Positions 1-8,636 of a DNA stretch of 64,000 bases are shown here, in pieces; position 1 is the stretch's first letter; each line of letters starts with the position of its first letter. The notes under the pieces are model-generated. The model saw only the letters and a list, made by a program, of their open reading frames with translations. It was not told where the DNA came from and made no database searches. Origin of the DNA: a bacterium. Lineage in GTDB: Bacteria; Sumerlaeota; Sumerlaeia; SLMS01; JAHLLQ01. Where the stretch lies: the NCBI GenBank assembly GCA_020444065.1, contig JAHLLQ010000004.1, positions 367,958 to 431,957 of the forward strand, in the 5' to 3' direction. The translations under genes were made by a program, and so were the position numbers.

Positions 1-1
1 A

Positions 2-268
2 TGTAACGCAGCCCAGGCCCTTCGCGAGAGGGGCGCACGGGATGTTTATGCCCTGGCGACACATGGAGTGTTGAGCGGACCGGCTTTAGACCGTCTGCAA
101 GAGGCTCCGATCAAGCAGATCGCCATCACAAACACCATCCTTCAGGATAGGGAAAGATTACCGGAAAAGATCAAAATCCTGGATGTAGCCCCATTGCTGG
201 CGACAGCCATTGATAGAATTCATAAAGACAGTTCTGTCAGTGCTCTGTTTCAGAATGCGAAGCCCTGA
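2..268 (+). CDS. prs: Ribose-phosphate pyrophosphokinase, C-terminal end (partial)
   Basis: The frame is open from the left edge of the window, so this is the last 88 residues of the enzyme that makes PRPP from ribose 5-phosphate and ATP in the cytoplasm. The residues ATHGVLSGPALDRL and AITNTI are the typical C-terminal PRPP synthetase segments (the ATHG turn and the conserved T-N-T-I strand). The gene stops at TGA 48 bases before the rplY start. The prs-rplY order is common in bacteria and suggests one transcript. Only the start of the gene is missing, and nothing looks broken. Confidence 0.9.
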   Translation, partial: CNAAQALRERGARDVYALATHGVLSGPALDRLQEAPIKQIAITNTILQDRERLPEKIKILDVAPLLATAIDRIHKDSSVSALFQNAKP

Positions 269-316
269 ACGGCTGAAGGCTCAACCCGGGTTGTGACACA
301 CGCGGAGGTTATAAGA

Positions 317-1015
317 ATGGCTCAAACGGCAGTTGCAATGAAGCTCGACGCGAAGGTTCGCGAGGAGCGCGGTAAAGAGAAGGCCAAGAAGCTGCGCTTC
401 GCCGGGATGCTTCCCGGTGTCGTCTACGGCAGCGGCAAGGATGCCGTCTCTATCGTCCTGGATGCCCACGAGTTCCAACTCGTCCGGCAAGCCGCCCACG
501 GCGACTCGGTCCTAATCGACCTGAACGTCGACAACGGCGACCACGACAAGGTCTTCATCAAGGCGCTTCAGCGCGATCCCGTCACCAGCAAGATCGAACA
601 CGTCGATCTGCTCCGCGTGGATATGAACAAGGAAATCACGCTCAAGGTTTCCGTTCGCCAGATTGGCGACACGCCGCTTGGCGTTCGAGAAGGCGGCCTT
701 CTCGAGCAGGTTCGTTACAAGGTTGAAGTTCGCTGCTTGCCCGGCAACGTTCCGGCTCACATCGAAGTCGACCTGACTGAGCTTGGCGCCGGCGCAACCT
801 TCCATATCTCCGACCTGCCCGTTCTTGAGGGCGTCGAGTACCTGGAAGAGCCTGACACGACGATCTTCTCGATCGTTTCGAAGGCCAAGCTGGAAGCTGC
901 TGCATTCGCCGCCGAAGAGGCTGCGGCCGCTGCCGGTGGTGAAGAAGGCGAAGCCGAAGCCGCCGAAGGCGAAGCCGAAGAGGGCGAAGCCGCCGAAGGC
1001 GAAGCGAAGGAATAA
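317..1015 (+). CDS. rplY: 50S ribosomal protein L25 (Ctc/TL5 family)
   Basis: This 232-residue protein binds 5S rRNA in the large ribosomal subunit. Residues about 1-95 form the L25 domain (with GMLPGVVYG and the KALQRDPVTSKIEHVDLLRV stretch) and about 96-190 the beta-rich TL5/Ctc C-terminal domain (GVREGGLLEQ, CLPGNVPAHIEVDL). An in-frame GTG exists at 293, but ATG 317 is preferred because GGAGG lies about eight bases upstream and the L25 domain begins there. The last 35 or so residues are a low-complexity Glu/Ala/Gly tail (repeated GEAE units); acidic tails of this kind are known in long L25 proteins but vary in length. A strong terminator follows. Confidence 0.95.
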   Translation: MAQTAVAMKLDAKVREERGKEKAKKLRFAGMLPGVVYGSGKDAVSIVLDAHEFQLVRQAAHGDSVLIDLNVDNGDHDKVFIKALQRDPVTSKIEHVDLLRVDMNKEITLKVSVRQIGDTPLGVREGGLLEQVRYKVEVRCLPGNVPAHIEVDLTELGAGATFHISDLPVLEGVEYLEEPDTTIFSIVSKAKLEAAAFAAEEAAAAAGGEEGEAEAAEGEAEEGEAAEGEAKE

Positions 1016-1044
1016 TCCTTCCGATTTCAGTGTTGCAGAACTCT

Positions 1045-1085
1045 GCCGGCCGGGGTCTCCCGGCCGGCGATTTTTGCTTTTTACG
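1045..1085 (+). terminator. Rho-independent terminator after rplY
   Basis: A perfect 10-bp GC stem (1045-1054 with 1059-1068) closes a four-base loop and is followed by ATTTTTGCTTTTT. It ends the prs-rplY transcript. The T-tract is on the plus side only, so the convergent membrane-protein gene ending at 1103 is not obviously terminated by it. Confidence 0.92.
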
Positions 1086-1102
1086 GCAAGCCAAGTCCCC
1101 GC

Positions 1103-2764
1103 TCAGGTCGCATCGAGATGCGCCGAGTCCCAACTCAGAGCCGCGATCCATGGGCGATCTGGATCGGTCTCAGACGGGTCTTTGGGGACGTACAGGAAGT
1201 AGCGCCCGACGTGGGACTTCTCCACGTAGCTTGCCTTGATTGCCGCGCGCATGTTTGGCGTGAAGCGCCAGAAGAACTGGTCATCGTCCATCAGGTCCTG
1301 GCTTGTGACGATCAGATCGAATTTCCCCTCAATCAGATCCTTCACAAAGCCCGACTCGTCCCATTTCTTCTCTTTCGCCAACTGGCTCATGATGAAGGGC
1401 TGGAAGAGCACTTTCTGGCCCGCAAGGATGTTGAAGACCGGCTCCTCGCACAGCACCGGCCCCGTCGCGTCGAGGACCTGGCTGTAGACGACCTCGGCGA
1501 CCGCACGGTCCTGCTGCGTAGGTCCGCCGGCGAGCAGATCGCGCTTCTGGACGCCATCGGCGACCGGGTATGCAAACAGATCGAGCGCATGAAACCAGAA
1601 CAGAGCGATGGTGAGGCCGCTCATGAGCGTCAGCGTCTGGTGGGGGTGCTCGCGATCGCCCACGCGGCGCACCAGCAACCCCAGGTTCACGCCCACGAAC
1701 AGCGCAATCGCCGCATTGAACTCCAGCAGGTAATTCGCCGCGGCGCCTTCCTTGCCGATGCTGATCACAGACAAAGTCGCAAAGATCAGGTACGCGGTGA
1801 ATGTGATTCCCTCCGGAGGCGTGTCGTCCTGGGCCTCCTCTTCGCCGCTCTCCTCGTCTCGTTCGATCCAACGCTGGTGACGCCAGACAGCCGGTACGAC
1901 CATCAGCAGCAGCGCCGTGGCGACGATCTTGAACTTGCCCCAGAACCAGATGTGGTGAATCCAGCGCTGCAGTTGCTCCGGATCGAACACGTTCATGTTG
2001 TAGAGCACAGTGTGGCGGAGGAACTCCCCGCCGGTCATCAACTGAAGGGCCAGCGTCGTGATGCCGACGGCCGCCAGCATTGCGATGCAGAAGATGCCTG
2101 CACGCGTTGTCTCGCGCCGCCACAGCATTCCGACGAGCACTGCAGCTGGAGCGACGATCTGGGTTTGCTTTGTGAAGAACGCGAGCGTGAACAGCGCCAC
2201 GCCCGCCCACAATCCGGCCCAGCGCCGCGACGAGGTAATCGCGATCAACCCCGCCAGGCCGAAAGCGATCGCTGGCAGATCGACTCGAGCATAGGCGATC
2301 CAGTCGTTCAGATCCCAGGTGGCCAGGAAGAGACCGGCCCCAAGCAGCGACGGCACCACGAGCCCCGTCTCTCGCAGAATGCCGTAGAGGAGCAGTGCGA
2401 CGATCACGAGAGTGGCCAAGGTCGCCAGCAGGCGCCCAGGGGCGATGCTGCGCGGGGCAAACGGCACCAGCCCGGCCCACATGGCGGGATAGACAGGAGG
2501 GTAGTTGCCAACGGTATAGGGGTATCCGGAAATATCGGGATAGATCGTCCGGCCCTTAGCCAATTGGATGGCCTGCTCGAACAGAAAGCCTTCTTCCGGG
2601 TCGATCTGGTACGGATACGCAATGGCCTCGACTGACCGCTTGAACGGATGCAGCCCGATGAAGAGCAGCAGGATCACCGGCGGAATCAGCGCGATGGCCA
2701 GCCATAGATGCCCGCTCGTGCGGCGAGGGGGCGCCTGCTCCGCAATCGGCTCCTGATCGCTCAT
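1103..2764 (-). CDS. Polytopic membrane protein, GT39/ArnT-like glycosyltransferase
   Basis: A 553-residue protein with about ten hydrophobic segments. A periplasmic-type loop after the first membrane helix carries acidic residues (IDPEEGFLFEQA) followed by a GNYPPVYPAMWA segment. This layout, with a catalytic acidic residue after helix 1, fits GT-C fold transferases that use polyprenyl-phosphate sugars. The C-terminal 100 residues look soluble. Start: an open frame extends upstream, but ATG 2764 overlaps the TGA of the GT9 gene (ATGA), a normal coupled start. Coupling to a heptosyltransferase-like enzyme suggests cell-envelope glycan assembly. The donor and acceptor cannot be read from sequence. 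Confidence 0.75.
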   Translation of the reverse strand: MSDQEPIAEQAPPRRTSGHLWLAIALIPPVILLLFIGLHPFKRSVEAIAYPYQIDPEEGFLFEQAIQLAKGRTIYPDISGYPYTVGNYPPVYPAMWAGLVPFAPRSIAPGRLLATLATLVIVALLLYGILRETGLVVPSLLGAGLFLATWDLNDWIAYARVDLPAIAFGLAGLIAITSSRRWAGLWAGVALFTLAFFTKQTQIVAPAAVLVGMLWRRETTRAGIFCIAMLAAVGITTLALQLMTGGEFLRHTVLYNMNVFDPEQLQRWIHHIWFWGKFKIVATALLLMVVPAVWRHQRWIERDEESGEEEAQDDTPPEGITFTAYLIFATLSVISIGKEGAAANYLLEFNAAIALFVGVNLGLLVRRVGDREHPHQTLTLMSGLTIALFWFHALDLFAYPVADGVQKRDLLAGGPTQQDRAVAEVVYSQVLDATGPVLCEEPVFNILAGQKVLFQPFIMSQLAKEKKWDESGFVKDLIEGKFDLIVTSQDLMDDDQFFWRFTPNMRAAIKASYVEKSHVGRYFLYVPKDPSETDPDRPWIAALSWDSAHLDAT

Positions 2765-3906
2765 GCGTTCTCCAGCACGCGCAGAATCGCCGCTTCGACA
2801 TCGGCCGCGTCCATGGACTGCATGCACGATGGCCGCACGTTGCAGCGCTTCAGATAGCATGGGGAGCACTGGAAATCTGTCACGATCATTTCACCGCGGC
2901 CGAACAGGTCCACCTCCTGGTGGCAGGTTGGGCCGAAGAAGGCGACCAGTTGTTTCTTCAGAGCAATGCCTACGTGCATCGCCAGACTGTCGGCGCTCAG
3001 CAAGGCAGCGCATTCGTCCACCAGCGCGAAGAAGACCTCAAGCGAGTTGAAATTCCCCGAATCAAAGACACGCGCCCCGGCCAGGTCGCCCGCGCGGTGC
3101 ATCAGGTCGCGATGCAGTTCCTGCTCCCGTGGGCCGCCCAGCAGGATCATGCAAAGCTCCGGTTGCGCGGACAGTCGCTGGATCAGTTCGGCGTAGCCCT
3201 CCTGCGTCCACGCCTTTGTCTCGAAGACAGGCCCGCAGCCTGTGTTAAGGCCGATTAATCGTGCCCCCTTGGGGACTCCCCCGCGCTCCAGAATGCACTC
3301 TGCAGCTTCCCTGGCGGCAGGGGAGACCTCCAGGCCGTATTCGTCGCCCTGGTACTCCATCTCCGCCATGCCGTACAGGATCTTGGGGTGTGTCAGCTCG
3401 TTCTGCCGATACTTCAAATCGTCCGAGAGCCCGAGGCGCAGCGCATAGGTCGCGCCGTCGTTCCAGACAGTCGCCTGGTTGCCCGCCGTCGGCGCATAGC
3501 CGAGCTTGCGTGTCGCTTCGATCTTGCGCGACAGGGCAACGGCTTCTGCATCCTTATCAAGGCAGAGCAGCAGGTCGAAACACCTGCCCTCCAGAGCCAG
3601 GACTCCGCCCGGCGTCAGCGCGCGCACCTCGTCCACCAGTGGATCGCGGACGATCGGCTCGGTGCCGGGGGCTGTCAGCCATGTGATCCAGGATTGCGGG
3701 TGGAGGCGCTTCAGGCCCGGGAGGAGACACTTCGTTCGCAACGCGTCGCCCATCGCGCCGAGCTTGATAATCAGGATCTCCGTTCCCCGCGGCTGGTACT
3801 CTGCGCAATCAGGGCAGCCATCGGACTTCCCACAGGGCTTGTAACCCGAATAGAATCGGCAGTCTTCCTTGATCTGTTGCGGATCGATGTTGGCGAAGGA
3901 CGTCAC
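2761..3906 (-). CDS. Glycosyltransferase family 9 (heptosyltransferase-like)
   Basis: A 381-residue GT-B enzyme of the ADP-heptose:LPS heptosyltransferase type. ILIIKLGAMGDALRTKCLLP near residues 44-63 is the family's N-terminal signature; RLIGLNTGCG opens the second Rossmann domain; SLAMHVGIA and VAFFGPT match the nucleotide-sugar site. Unusual for the family is a Cys-rich N-terminus (C16, C25, C31, C34) and a Cys-rich C-terminal segment (CSPCYLKRCNVRPSC). Cysteines there are also known in some GT9 relatives; metal or Fe-S binding is only a guess. It overlaps by four bases with the following membrane glycosyltransferase, so both probably act on one surface glycan. Confidence 0.85.
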   Translation of the reverse strand: MTSFANIDPQQIKEDCRFYSGYKPCGKSDGCPDCAEYQPRGTEILIIKLGAMGDALRTKCLLPGLKRLHPQSWITWLTAPGTEPIVRDPLVDEVRALTPGGVLALEGRCFDLLLCLDKDAEAVALSRKIEATRKLGYAPTAGNQATVWNDGATYALRLGLSDDLKYRQNELTHPKILYGMAEMEYQGDEYGLEVSPAAREAAECILERGGVPKGARLIGLNTGCGPVFETKAWTQEGYAELIQRLSAQPELCMILLGGPREQELHRDLMHRAGDLAGARVFDSGNFNSLEVFFALVDECAALLSADSLAMHVGIALKKQLVAFFGPTCHQEVDLFGRGEMIVTDFQCSPCYLKRCNVRPSCMQSMDAADVEAAILRVLENA

Positions 3907-4009
3907 GCGGGCCTCTTGACGGGAGGTTCAAATTCCAGCACTACGTTTCGCCGGGGGACGCTCGGCACGCAAGGGCGAACAGGAGTCCTGGCTCGGCGCG
4001 GACAAAAGG

Positions 4010-4037
4010 AAACCGCCCGGATCGTACCGGGCGGTTT
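4010..4037 (-). terminator. Terminator closing the envelope-lipoprotein cluster
   Basis: A perfect 11-bp stem (4010-4020 with 4027-4037) has a six-base loop. Read on the minus strand it is followed by TCCTTTTG, and it lies 22 bases after the 4060 stop codon. It separates the upstream cluster from the GT9 gene starting at 3906. Confidence 0.8.
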
Positions 4038-4059
4038 GAGAACTTGTTGTGACCGGTCG

Positions 4060-4494
4060 TCAGCCTTCGGGCGATTGCCCGCCCTGCTGCTCGGCCTGGA
4101 CTTCCGCCAGGCGCTTTGGCGGCAGCTCGCTCAACAGCTTGCCGAGAGCCTTGTTCATACCGATGAACAGCGTGTGCCATTCGATCTGAATCTTGCTGAA
4201 TGTGGCTTCCGGCTGGGCCTTCATGTGGCTCAGGCTCACCGTCTCCGTCAGAACATTCAGGATCTTTGGAGCATCCTTGAAGTAGTCGATGGAGAGCTCC
4301 TGGAACTTGAAGTGATTCAGTGCCAGGATGCTGACCAGGTTGCCGAACTCGTGTTCTTCTTCCTGGGTGATATTCTTCTCGATCAGATCGTCGGAGAAGT
4401 ACGTGAAGAACTGCTGCCACAGGGCTGCATACTCGCGCACGACGGCGATCCGATTTTCGATCGAGAGATGTTGAACGGCCTTTTTTTTCGCCAT
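4060..4494 (-). CDS. Hypothetical soluble helical protein, paralogue of 8058-8561
   Basis: A 144-residue, mostly helical protein with no signal or membrane segment; I do not recognise the family. Its second half aligns with the tail-anchored protein at 8058-8561. Here SLSHMKAQPEA...EWHTLFIGMNKALGKL matches SVGHLRALPAA...DWHGVFVRLSRTVGAL there, and EEEHEFGNLVSILALN matches EDESNFLEVKSAVARN. The pair therefore looks like an ancient duplication, with this copy having lost or never gained the membrane anchor. It starts 11 bases after the stop of a 42-residue membrane peptide and ends the cluster before the 4010-4037 terminator. Confidence 0.7.
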   Translation of the reverse strand: MAKKKAVQHLSIENRIAVVREYAALWQQFFTYFSDDLIEKNITQEEEHEFGNLVSILALNHFKFQELSIDYFKDAPKILNVLTETVSLSHMKAQPEATFSKIQIEWHTLFIGMNKALGKLLSELPPKRLAEVQAEQQGGQSPEG

Positions 4495-4505
4495 GGTTGC
4501 TTAGG

Positions 4506-4634
4506 TCAGTTCTTTTTCTGGAAGATGTTCAGCGCCCAGAAGACGTAGAGCAGAAGCAACACGATTCCGGCGATCGCGAGAAGTTCCACGCGATAGACGT
4601 AGTTCAAATTCTCCAAGAAACTGAGTTTGAGCAT
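4506..4634 (-). CDS. Small single-pass membrane protein (42 aa)
   Basis: ATG 4634 follows AGGAG at a good distance and opens a 42-residue frame: a short amphipathic N-terminus (MLKLSFLENLNYVYRVE), one hydrophobic helix of about 20 residues (LLAIAGIVLLLLYVFWALNIF) and a basic QKKN end. It sits between the giant lipoprotein stop (4662) and the 4494 gene with gaps of 27 and 11 bases, as expected for a gene in the same transcript. The topology suggests a small inner-membrane partner. No family is recognised. Confidence 0.7.
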   Translation of the reverse strand: MLKLSFLENLNYVYRVELLAIAGIVLLLLYVFWALNIFQKKN

Positions 4635-4661
4635 CCCGGTTCTCCTGCTTTGCTACCTTAG

Positions 4662-7600
4662 TTACTGAATGTCGCTCAACGTCACGCCGGACTGAACAAG
4701 ACGGAAGCGAACTTCATCGCTGAAGAACTGGCGCTTCAGTTCGGCAATAATCTGGTTCGAGCTGTTGATCCGTGCATAGGCCTGATCGATCAAGCGTGCG
4801 CCCTCATCGTTCGACGCTTCGTTCAAGATGACCAGCTTCTCGAAGTGAATCGCGGCGATACGACCTTCGTTGAGGGCCGTGATCACTTCCTTGTGTGCCG
4901 CTTCCATGTCTGCGGGATACTCCATCTGAAGAACGATCGAGTAAAGCTGCTCAACGGCGGCGCGGAAATCGGACGGCGTATAGGAGCCGGCGATGGCCAC
5001 CACGTTGCCGCGAGAGAAGCTGCCGAAGGCCAGAGCCTTCATCTCGTTCGGTCCCAGCGACAGCACGTTGCTGAACTGGTGCTGGGCGCGGCCGTAGGCT
5101 TCGAAGATTCCGAGAATTGAATCGCTGTAATGTTCCTGGTTGTAGCGCGACTCGATCTCGTCGATCTGCTTGATCGCGCTTTCGAGCGAACTGTGCGCCG
5201 ACTTGTAGAGGCCCTTGTTGAAGTCCAACTGAGCGTACTTCAGATTGCCACGGGCATCTGAAATCAGATCCGCCGCGTAATCCGCCGCGCCTTCCTGAAC
5301 CAGGAAGTTCAGGCGAGCCGTCTGCTGCTCGGCAACCTTGTCGACCAGGTCGTCTGTGTGATCCAGGGTCTGGCGCAGCTTGCCTTCCAGCTTCGCCATT
5401 TCCGCCATCACGTAGTCGTAACGATCAACGCTGAATTCATTCTCCAGGGCCGCAAGACGGCGGCGAACTTCGACCGAATCCTGAACCTGGAAGTAGTTGA
5501 TGCCCTGCTGTTGGCCTTCCATCAGGTTCTCGCGCATCCGCGAAACGGCTTCGCGGAAGTTGCTGCGTTTGGCGGACTTGGCGACGGCGGTCGCCGTAGT
5601 CTCGGCCGAATCGGCCAGACGGGCCGAATCCGTGTAGTAGCCCTGATCGATCTTGTCGCGAGAGATGCGAACGTTGGCGCTGGCGCGGGCCAGAGTCTGG
5701 TTGTCGTACTCCCAACCACCCACGGCCTTCGCGTCGGCGATCGCCGCCTCGGCATCGTTGATCTTCTTGTAGAGGGCCTGCTCGGCGCGTTCTGCCGAGG
5801 ACAGAGCCTGCGATTCAGCTTTCTCGTAGTCGCCGTTGTCGTACAGACCGCGGGCCGAATCGATCAGCTTCTTCGAGTTCTCCATGTCGCGACCGGCGTA
5901 AAGCGCTGCGCCGGCCTTCTGGGCGCGTTCGATGCGCTCGCGGGCCGCGGCCAGAGCGTCTTCGGCGGCCATGCGGTTCGCCTTTACCTCGGCCTGGCGG
6001 GCCATCTCGATCGCCTGGTTGGCAGTCTCGACGGCCAGCTTCAAGCGGCCGTTCTGAAGCTCCACTTCGGCGTTCTGGATCAGCTCGTTGACCTGCACCA
6101 GAAGTTCCGCGGCATACTTGCGGGTCTTGTCAGACATTGCACGCTCGGCGGCTTCGCGGGCACCGCGGATGTCTTCCACGGCACGGCCGGAGATGCGCTG
6201 AGCCATTAGTTCGATATTCGCACGGGCGGCGGCGGCCAGTTCGGTCGCCGGCAGGTAATCGCCCTTGTTGATCGCGTCCTTGACGCGGGCGAGGTCGCGG
6301 TTGCTGCGCTGCAACTCCTCGCTGGCGTATTCGCGGGCGCCGTCGCGCTCGTAACGGCTGATCATGTTCGACAGCTCGATCACGGCATTGTTGGCAACCA
6401 GGTGATAAACCTCACCCAGGATGCGGTCGGCCACGCGGGACTGCTCTTCGGCCAGCAGGATCGCGCCACGGTACTTCTGCTCGCGCTGCCGGTTGTCCGC
6501 CACGATCAGATTCTCGCGGGCGGCTTCCAGTTCCTGGCCAAGCTGCACGCGACGGGCTTCCTTGCCCGACTCGAACGGAATCATGTCCTCGGGAACCTCG
6601 GCCATCGGCTCGAAGATTTCCTGGACCTGGGTATAGACGCTCTCGGTCGTATCCAGACGATTACCCGCCAGACGGATGGCTTCCGTCGCGAGGTCTTCGA
6701 ACTGGCGATTGATCTTGTCGGCTTCTTCCGCAGCGCGGTTGGCGATTTCCTTGATTTGGTCGAACGCTGCTTCGGCTTCGGTCTGCGAAGCGCTCTCGGC
6801 GCCGGAGCGGATCTGCTGTGCTTCGTTCAGGAAGTCCTCGAGAACTTCGACGCGGCCGGGGAGGTACTCACGGGCGCCGCCCTCAACGAGGGCCTTGATT
6901 TCGCGCTGGATCGTCTCAATGCGGGAGTCAGCGGCTTTGCGCTTCGTCGTCAGCACCAGGTTCTGAGCCATCGGCTTCAGTTCCTTGGCCTGCAGTTTGA
7001 CCTTGTTGTAACGGTTTTCGTTGAAGTCGCCGATCATCACTTCGTGCAGATTCACGACGGTGTTGTACTGCTCGGGAACGAATTCGCGGGCACCTTCGCT
7101 CAGCGCCGAGGCCAGGAGGTTTTCGATCTCATCGATCATTTCCTCGCTCTGCTCGCGCAGCACCTGCTCGATGCCGCGTTCCGCCTCACGTGCCGCCTCG
7201 ATGAACTGGTTAGCGGCCAACACGTAGTCGCGATCCTCGCCCATCGTCTTTTCGGCGCGGGCGATCACGTCCTGCACGTTGATGACTGTCTCGGGAGCGT
7301 AAGTACCGCCGCCGACGGACTTCAACTCGAGCAGTTTCTGCTCGGCCTGAATCCGCTGGCGTTCCGCTTCTGTCTTCAGTTCGGACAGCAGCGTTGCCAC
7401 CTCGCCCTTGATCTCGCGGGCCAACTGAATGGTCTGCGTGAAATCGTTATTGGCGCGGGCCTCTTCCGCCTCGGAGCGCAAATCGAGGATGCGCTGATAA
7501 CGGTCGGGATCAATGCGGTTGCCGGAGTTGATATCCGCGACGCGGATCTCCTCCTCGGCTTCCGTCCACAGTGCGCGGGCCTCCGCCGACCGGACGTCGA

Positions 7601-7880
7601 TCAACGTCTGGTCCGCTGTGGTCTGTGCCTGCTTGGCCAGAACGAATGCCTGGCCCGTCTGCTCGGCAGCCAACTGACTGTTGGCCTGATTGATCAGACT
7701 GCGGATTTCCTCGACCTTCTCGGGGTTATGTTCCGCCCCCCGCAGGTTCTCGATTTCCGCGAGCATTTCCTGGGTCTTCTTGATCGCTACGTTGGTGCGA
7801 GTTCCTTTACATGCCGTCACTGTCAGCGCCAGTGCCAACAGCAGGATCGCTAACCGAACAATTCGTGTCTGGTGCCGCAT
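4662..7880 (-). CDS. Giant lipoprotein of about twelve 72-residue helical repeats
   Basis: A 1072-residue protein with a lipoprotein signal peptide: a hydrophobic run, then VTAC with the lipidated Cys at 24. The body is almost entirely Ala/Glu/Arg-rich helix. A marker of the form G-A-x-x-Y-x-x-x recurs near residues 48, 120, 191, 263, 335, 407, 514, 586, 657, 721, 793 and 864 (GGTYAPETV, GAREFVPEQ, GAREYLPGR, GAREYASEE, GAADYAADL), a period close to 72. Each unit resembles the helical hairpins of DUF4398-type lipoproteins. The last 150 residues are non-repetitive. ATG 7880 has GGAGG about ten bases upstream. Probably a periplasmic scaffold or rod; its role is unknown. Confidence 0.8.
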   Translation of the reverse strand: MRHQTRIVRLAILLLALALTVTACKGTRTNVAIKKTQEMLAEIENLRGAEHNPEKVEEIRSLINQANSQLAAEQTGQAFVLAKQAQTTADQTLIDVRSAEARALWTEAEEEIRVADINSGNRIDPDRYQRILDLRSEAEEARANNDFTQTIQLAREIKGEVATLLSELKTEAERQRIQAEQKLLELKSVGGGTYAPETVINVQDVIARAEKTMGEDRDYVLAANQFIEAAREAERGIEQVLREQSEEMIDEIENLLASALSEGAREFVPEQYNTVVNLHEVMIGDFNENRYNKVKLQAKELKPMAQNLVLTTKRKAADSRIETIQREIKALVEGGAREYLPGRVEVLEDFLNEAQQIRSGAESASQTEAEAAFDQIKEIANRAAEEADKINRQFEDLATEAIRLAGNRLDTTESVYTQVQEIFEPMAEVPEDMIPFESGKEARRVQLGQELEAARENLIVADNRQREQKYRGAILLAEEQSRVADRILGEVYHLVANNAVIELSNMISRYERDGAREYASEELQRSNRDLARVKDAINKGDYLPATELAAAARANIELMAQRISGRAVEDIRGAREAAERAMSDKTRKYAAELLVQVNELIQNAEVELQNGRLKLAVETANQAIEMARQAEVKANRMAAEDALAAARERIERAQKAGAALYAGRDMENSKKLIDSARGLYDNGDYEKAESQALSSAERAEQALYKKINDAEAAIADAKAVGGWEYDNQTLARASANVRISRDKIDQGYYTDSARLADSAETTATAVAKSAKRSNFREAVSRMRENLMEGQQQGINYFQVQDSVEVRRRLAALENEFSVDRYDYVMAEMAKLEGKLRQTLDHTDDLVDKVAEQQTARLNFLVQEGAADYAADLISDARGNLKYAQLDFNKGLYKSAHSSLESAIKQIDEIESRYNQEHYSDSILGIFEAYGRAQHQFSNVLSLGPNEMKALAFGSFSRGNVVAIAGSYTPSDFRAAVEQLYSIVLQMEYPADMEAAHKEVITALNEGRIAAIHFEKLVILNEASNDEGARLIDQAYARINSSNQIIAELKRQFFSDEVRFRLVQSGVTLSDIQ

Positions 7881-8057
7881 CCGACTTCAGCCTCCGGATC
7901 GCTAGAGAATTCCCGCTTTTTATCCACTTCCTTGCTTCGGTTGCCCATTCCAACGAACAACAACAGGCGGCGCAATGAAGAAGTGCCCCCATGGCGGCGA
8001 AGTTTTCCCCGCGAGAAGGCTTTCACCACGCTGATAAGCACTTGTCAAAGTGCCTCC
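7881..8057. other. Gap between the tail-anchored and giant lipoprotein genes
   Basis: This stretch holds the ribosome-binding site of the lipoprotein gene (CCGGAGG) and no convincing ORF. No clear hairpin is visible, so read-through transcription from the 8561 gene is plausible. Confidence 0.4.
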
Positions 8058-8561
8058 CTACAGCCCCAGCAGGGCATAGGCGATTCCACCCACGACGGCG
8101 ACAACGACCACCACGATGGCGATGACCTTACCTTTGCTGCCTCCGCCCCCCTTTTTCTTCTTCCCGGCCGCACGCTGCGAGCGCGGGATGTAGCCTTCCG
8201 ACATGAACTTCAGCGCGCCGACGGTCCGGCTGAGGCGGACGAACACCCCGTGCCAGTCCTTGTACAGGGCACGCTTATCAGCCGCCGGCAAGGCACGAAG
8301 GTGCCCCACCGAGACGCATTTGTTCAGAAGGTCCCGGATGGCGGATCCGCCATAATCCAGTTCCTTCATTTCCTTGAGGCGCTCGCCAACGCTGCGGACG
8401 TTCCGAGCGACGGCGCTCTTGACCTCGAGGAAATTCGACTCGTCTTCCGGCGTAACATCTTCTTCGCCAAAGGACTTGTTCAGATACTTCTTGAAGCTCA
8501 ACCACTGCTCCAGAGTGTTCTGGACCATGGCGAGGTTCTCTTCGATGGCTTGCTTTTTCAT
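8058..8561 (-). CDS. Tail-anchored helical protein, paralogue of 4060-4494
   Basis: A 167-residue protein with a soluble helical domain (about 1-125), a basic Gly/Lys linker (GKKKKGGGGSKGK) and a C-terminal hydrophobic helix (VIAIVVVVVAVVGGIAYALLGL) that would anchor it in the inner membrane with the domain in the cytoplasm. The core is related to the soluble protein at 4060-4494. The start is at ATG 8561; an open frame continues upstream but only through the 8590-8621 hairpin. It precedes the giant lipoprotein by 177 bases, with no terminator seen in that gap. Confidence 0.7.
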   Translation of the reverse strand: MKKQAIEENLAMVQNTLEQWLSFKKYLNKSFGEEDVTPEDESNFLEVKSAVARNVRSVGERLKEMKELDYGGSAIRDLLNKCVSVGHLRALPAADKRALYKDWHGVFVRLSRTVGALKFMSEGYIPRSQRAAGKKKKGGGGSKGKVIAIVVVVVAVVGGIAYALLGL

Positions 8562-8589
8562 AGGGGCAACAGTCGGTAATAGGCAGAAT

Positions 8590-8621
8590 CTCCCGCCCGT
8601 TGTGAAAGAAACGGGCGGGAG
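8590..8621 (-). terminator. Hairpin after the 8637 secreted-protein gene
   Basis: A perfect 12-bp stem (8590-8601 with 8610-8621) has an eight-base loop and lies 15 bases beyond the stop of the secreted Gly-rich protein on the minus strand. The T-tract is weak, so it may act as an attenuator or mRNA-stabilising hairpin inside a longer transcript instead of a full terminator. Confidence 0.7.
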
Positions 8622-8636
8622 GCACAAGCGAAAGGT

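Noticed and set aside
6402..7853. 483-residue frame on the plus strand
   Set aside because: It is antisense to the repeat lipoprotein, whose signal peptide, lipobox and repeats show the real strand.
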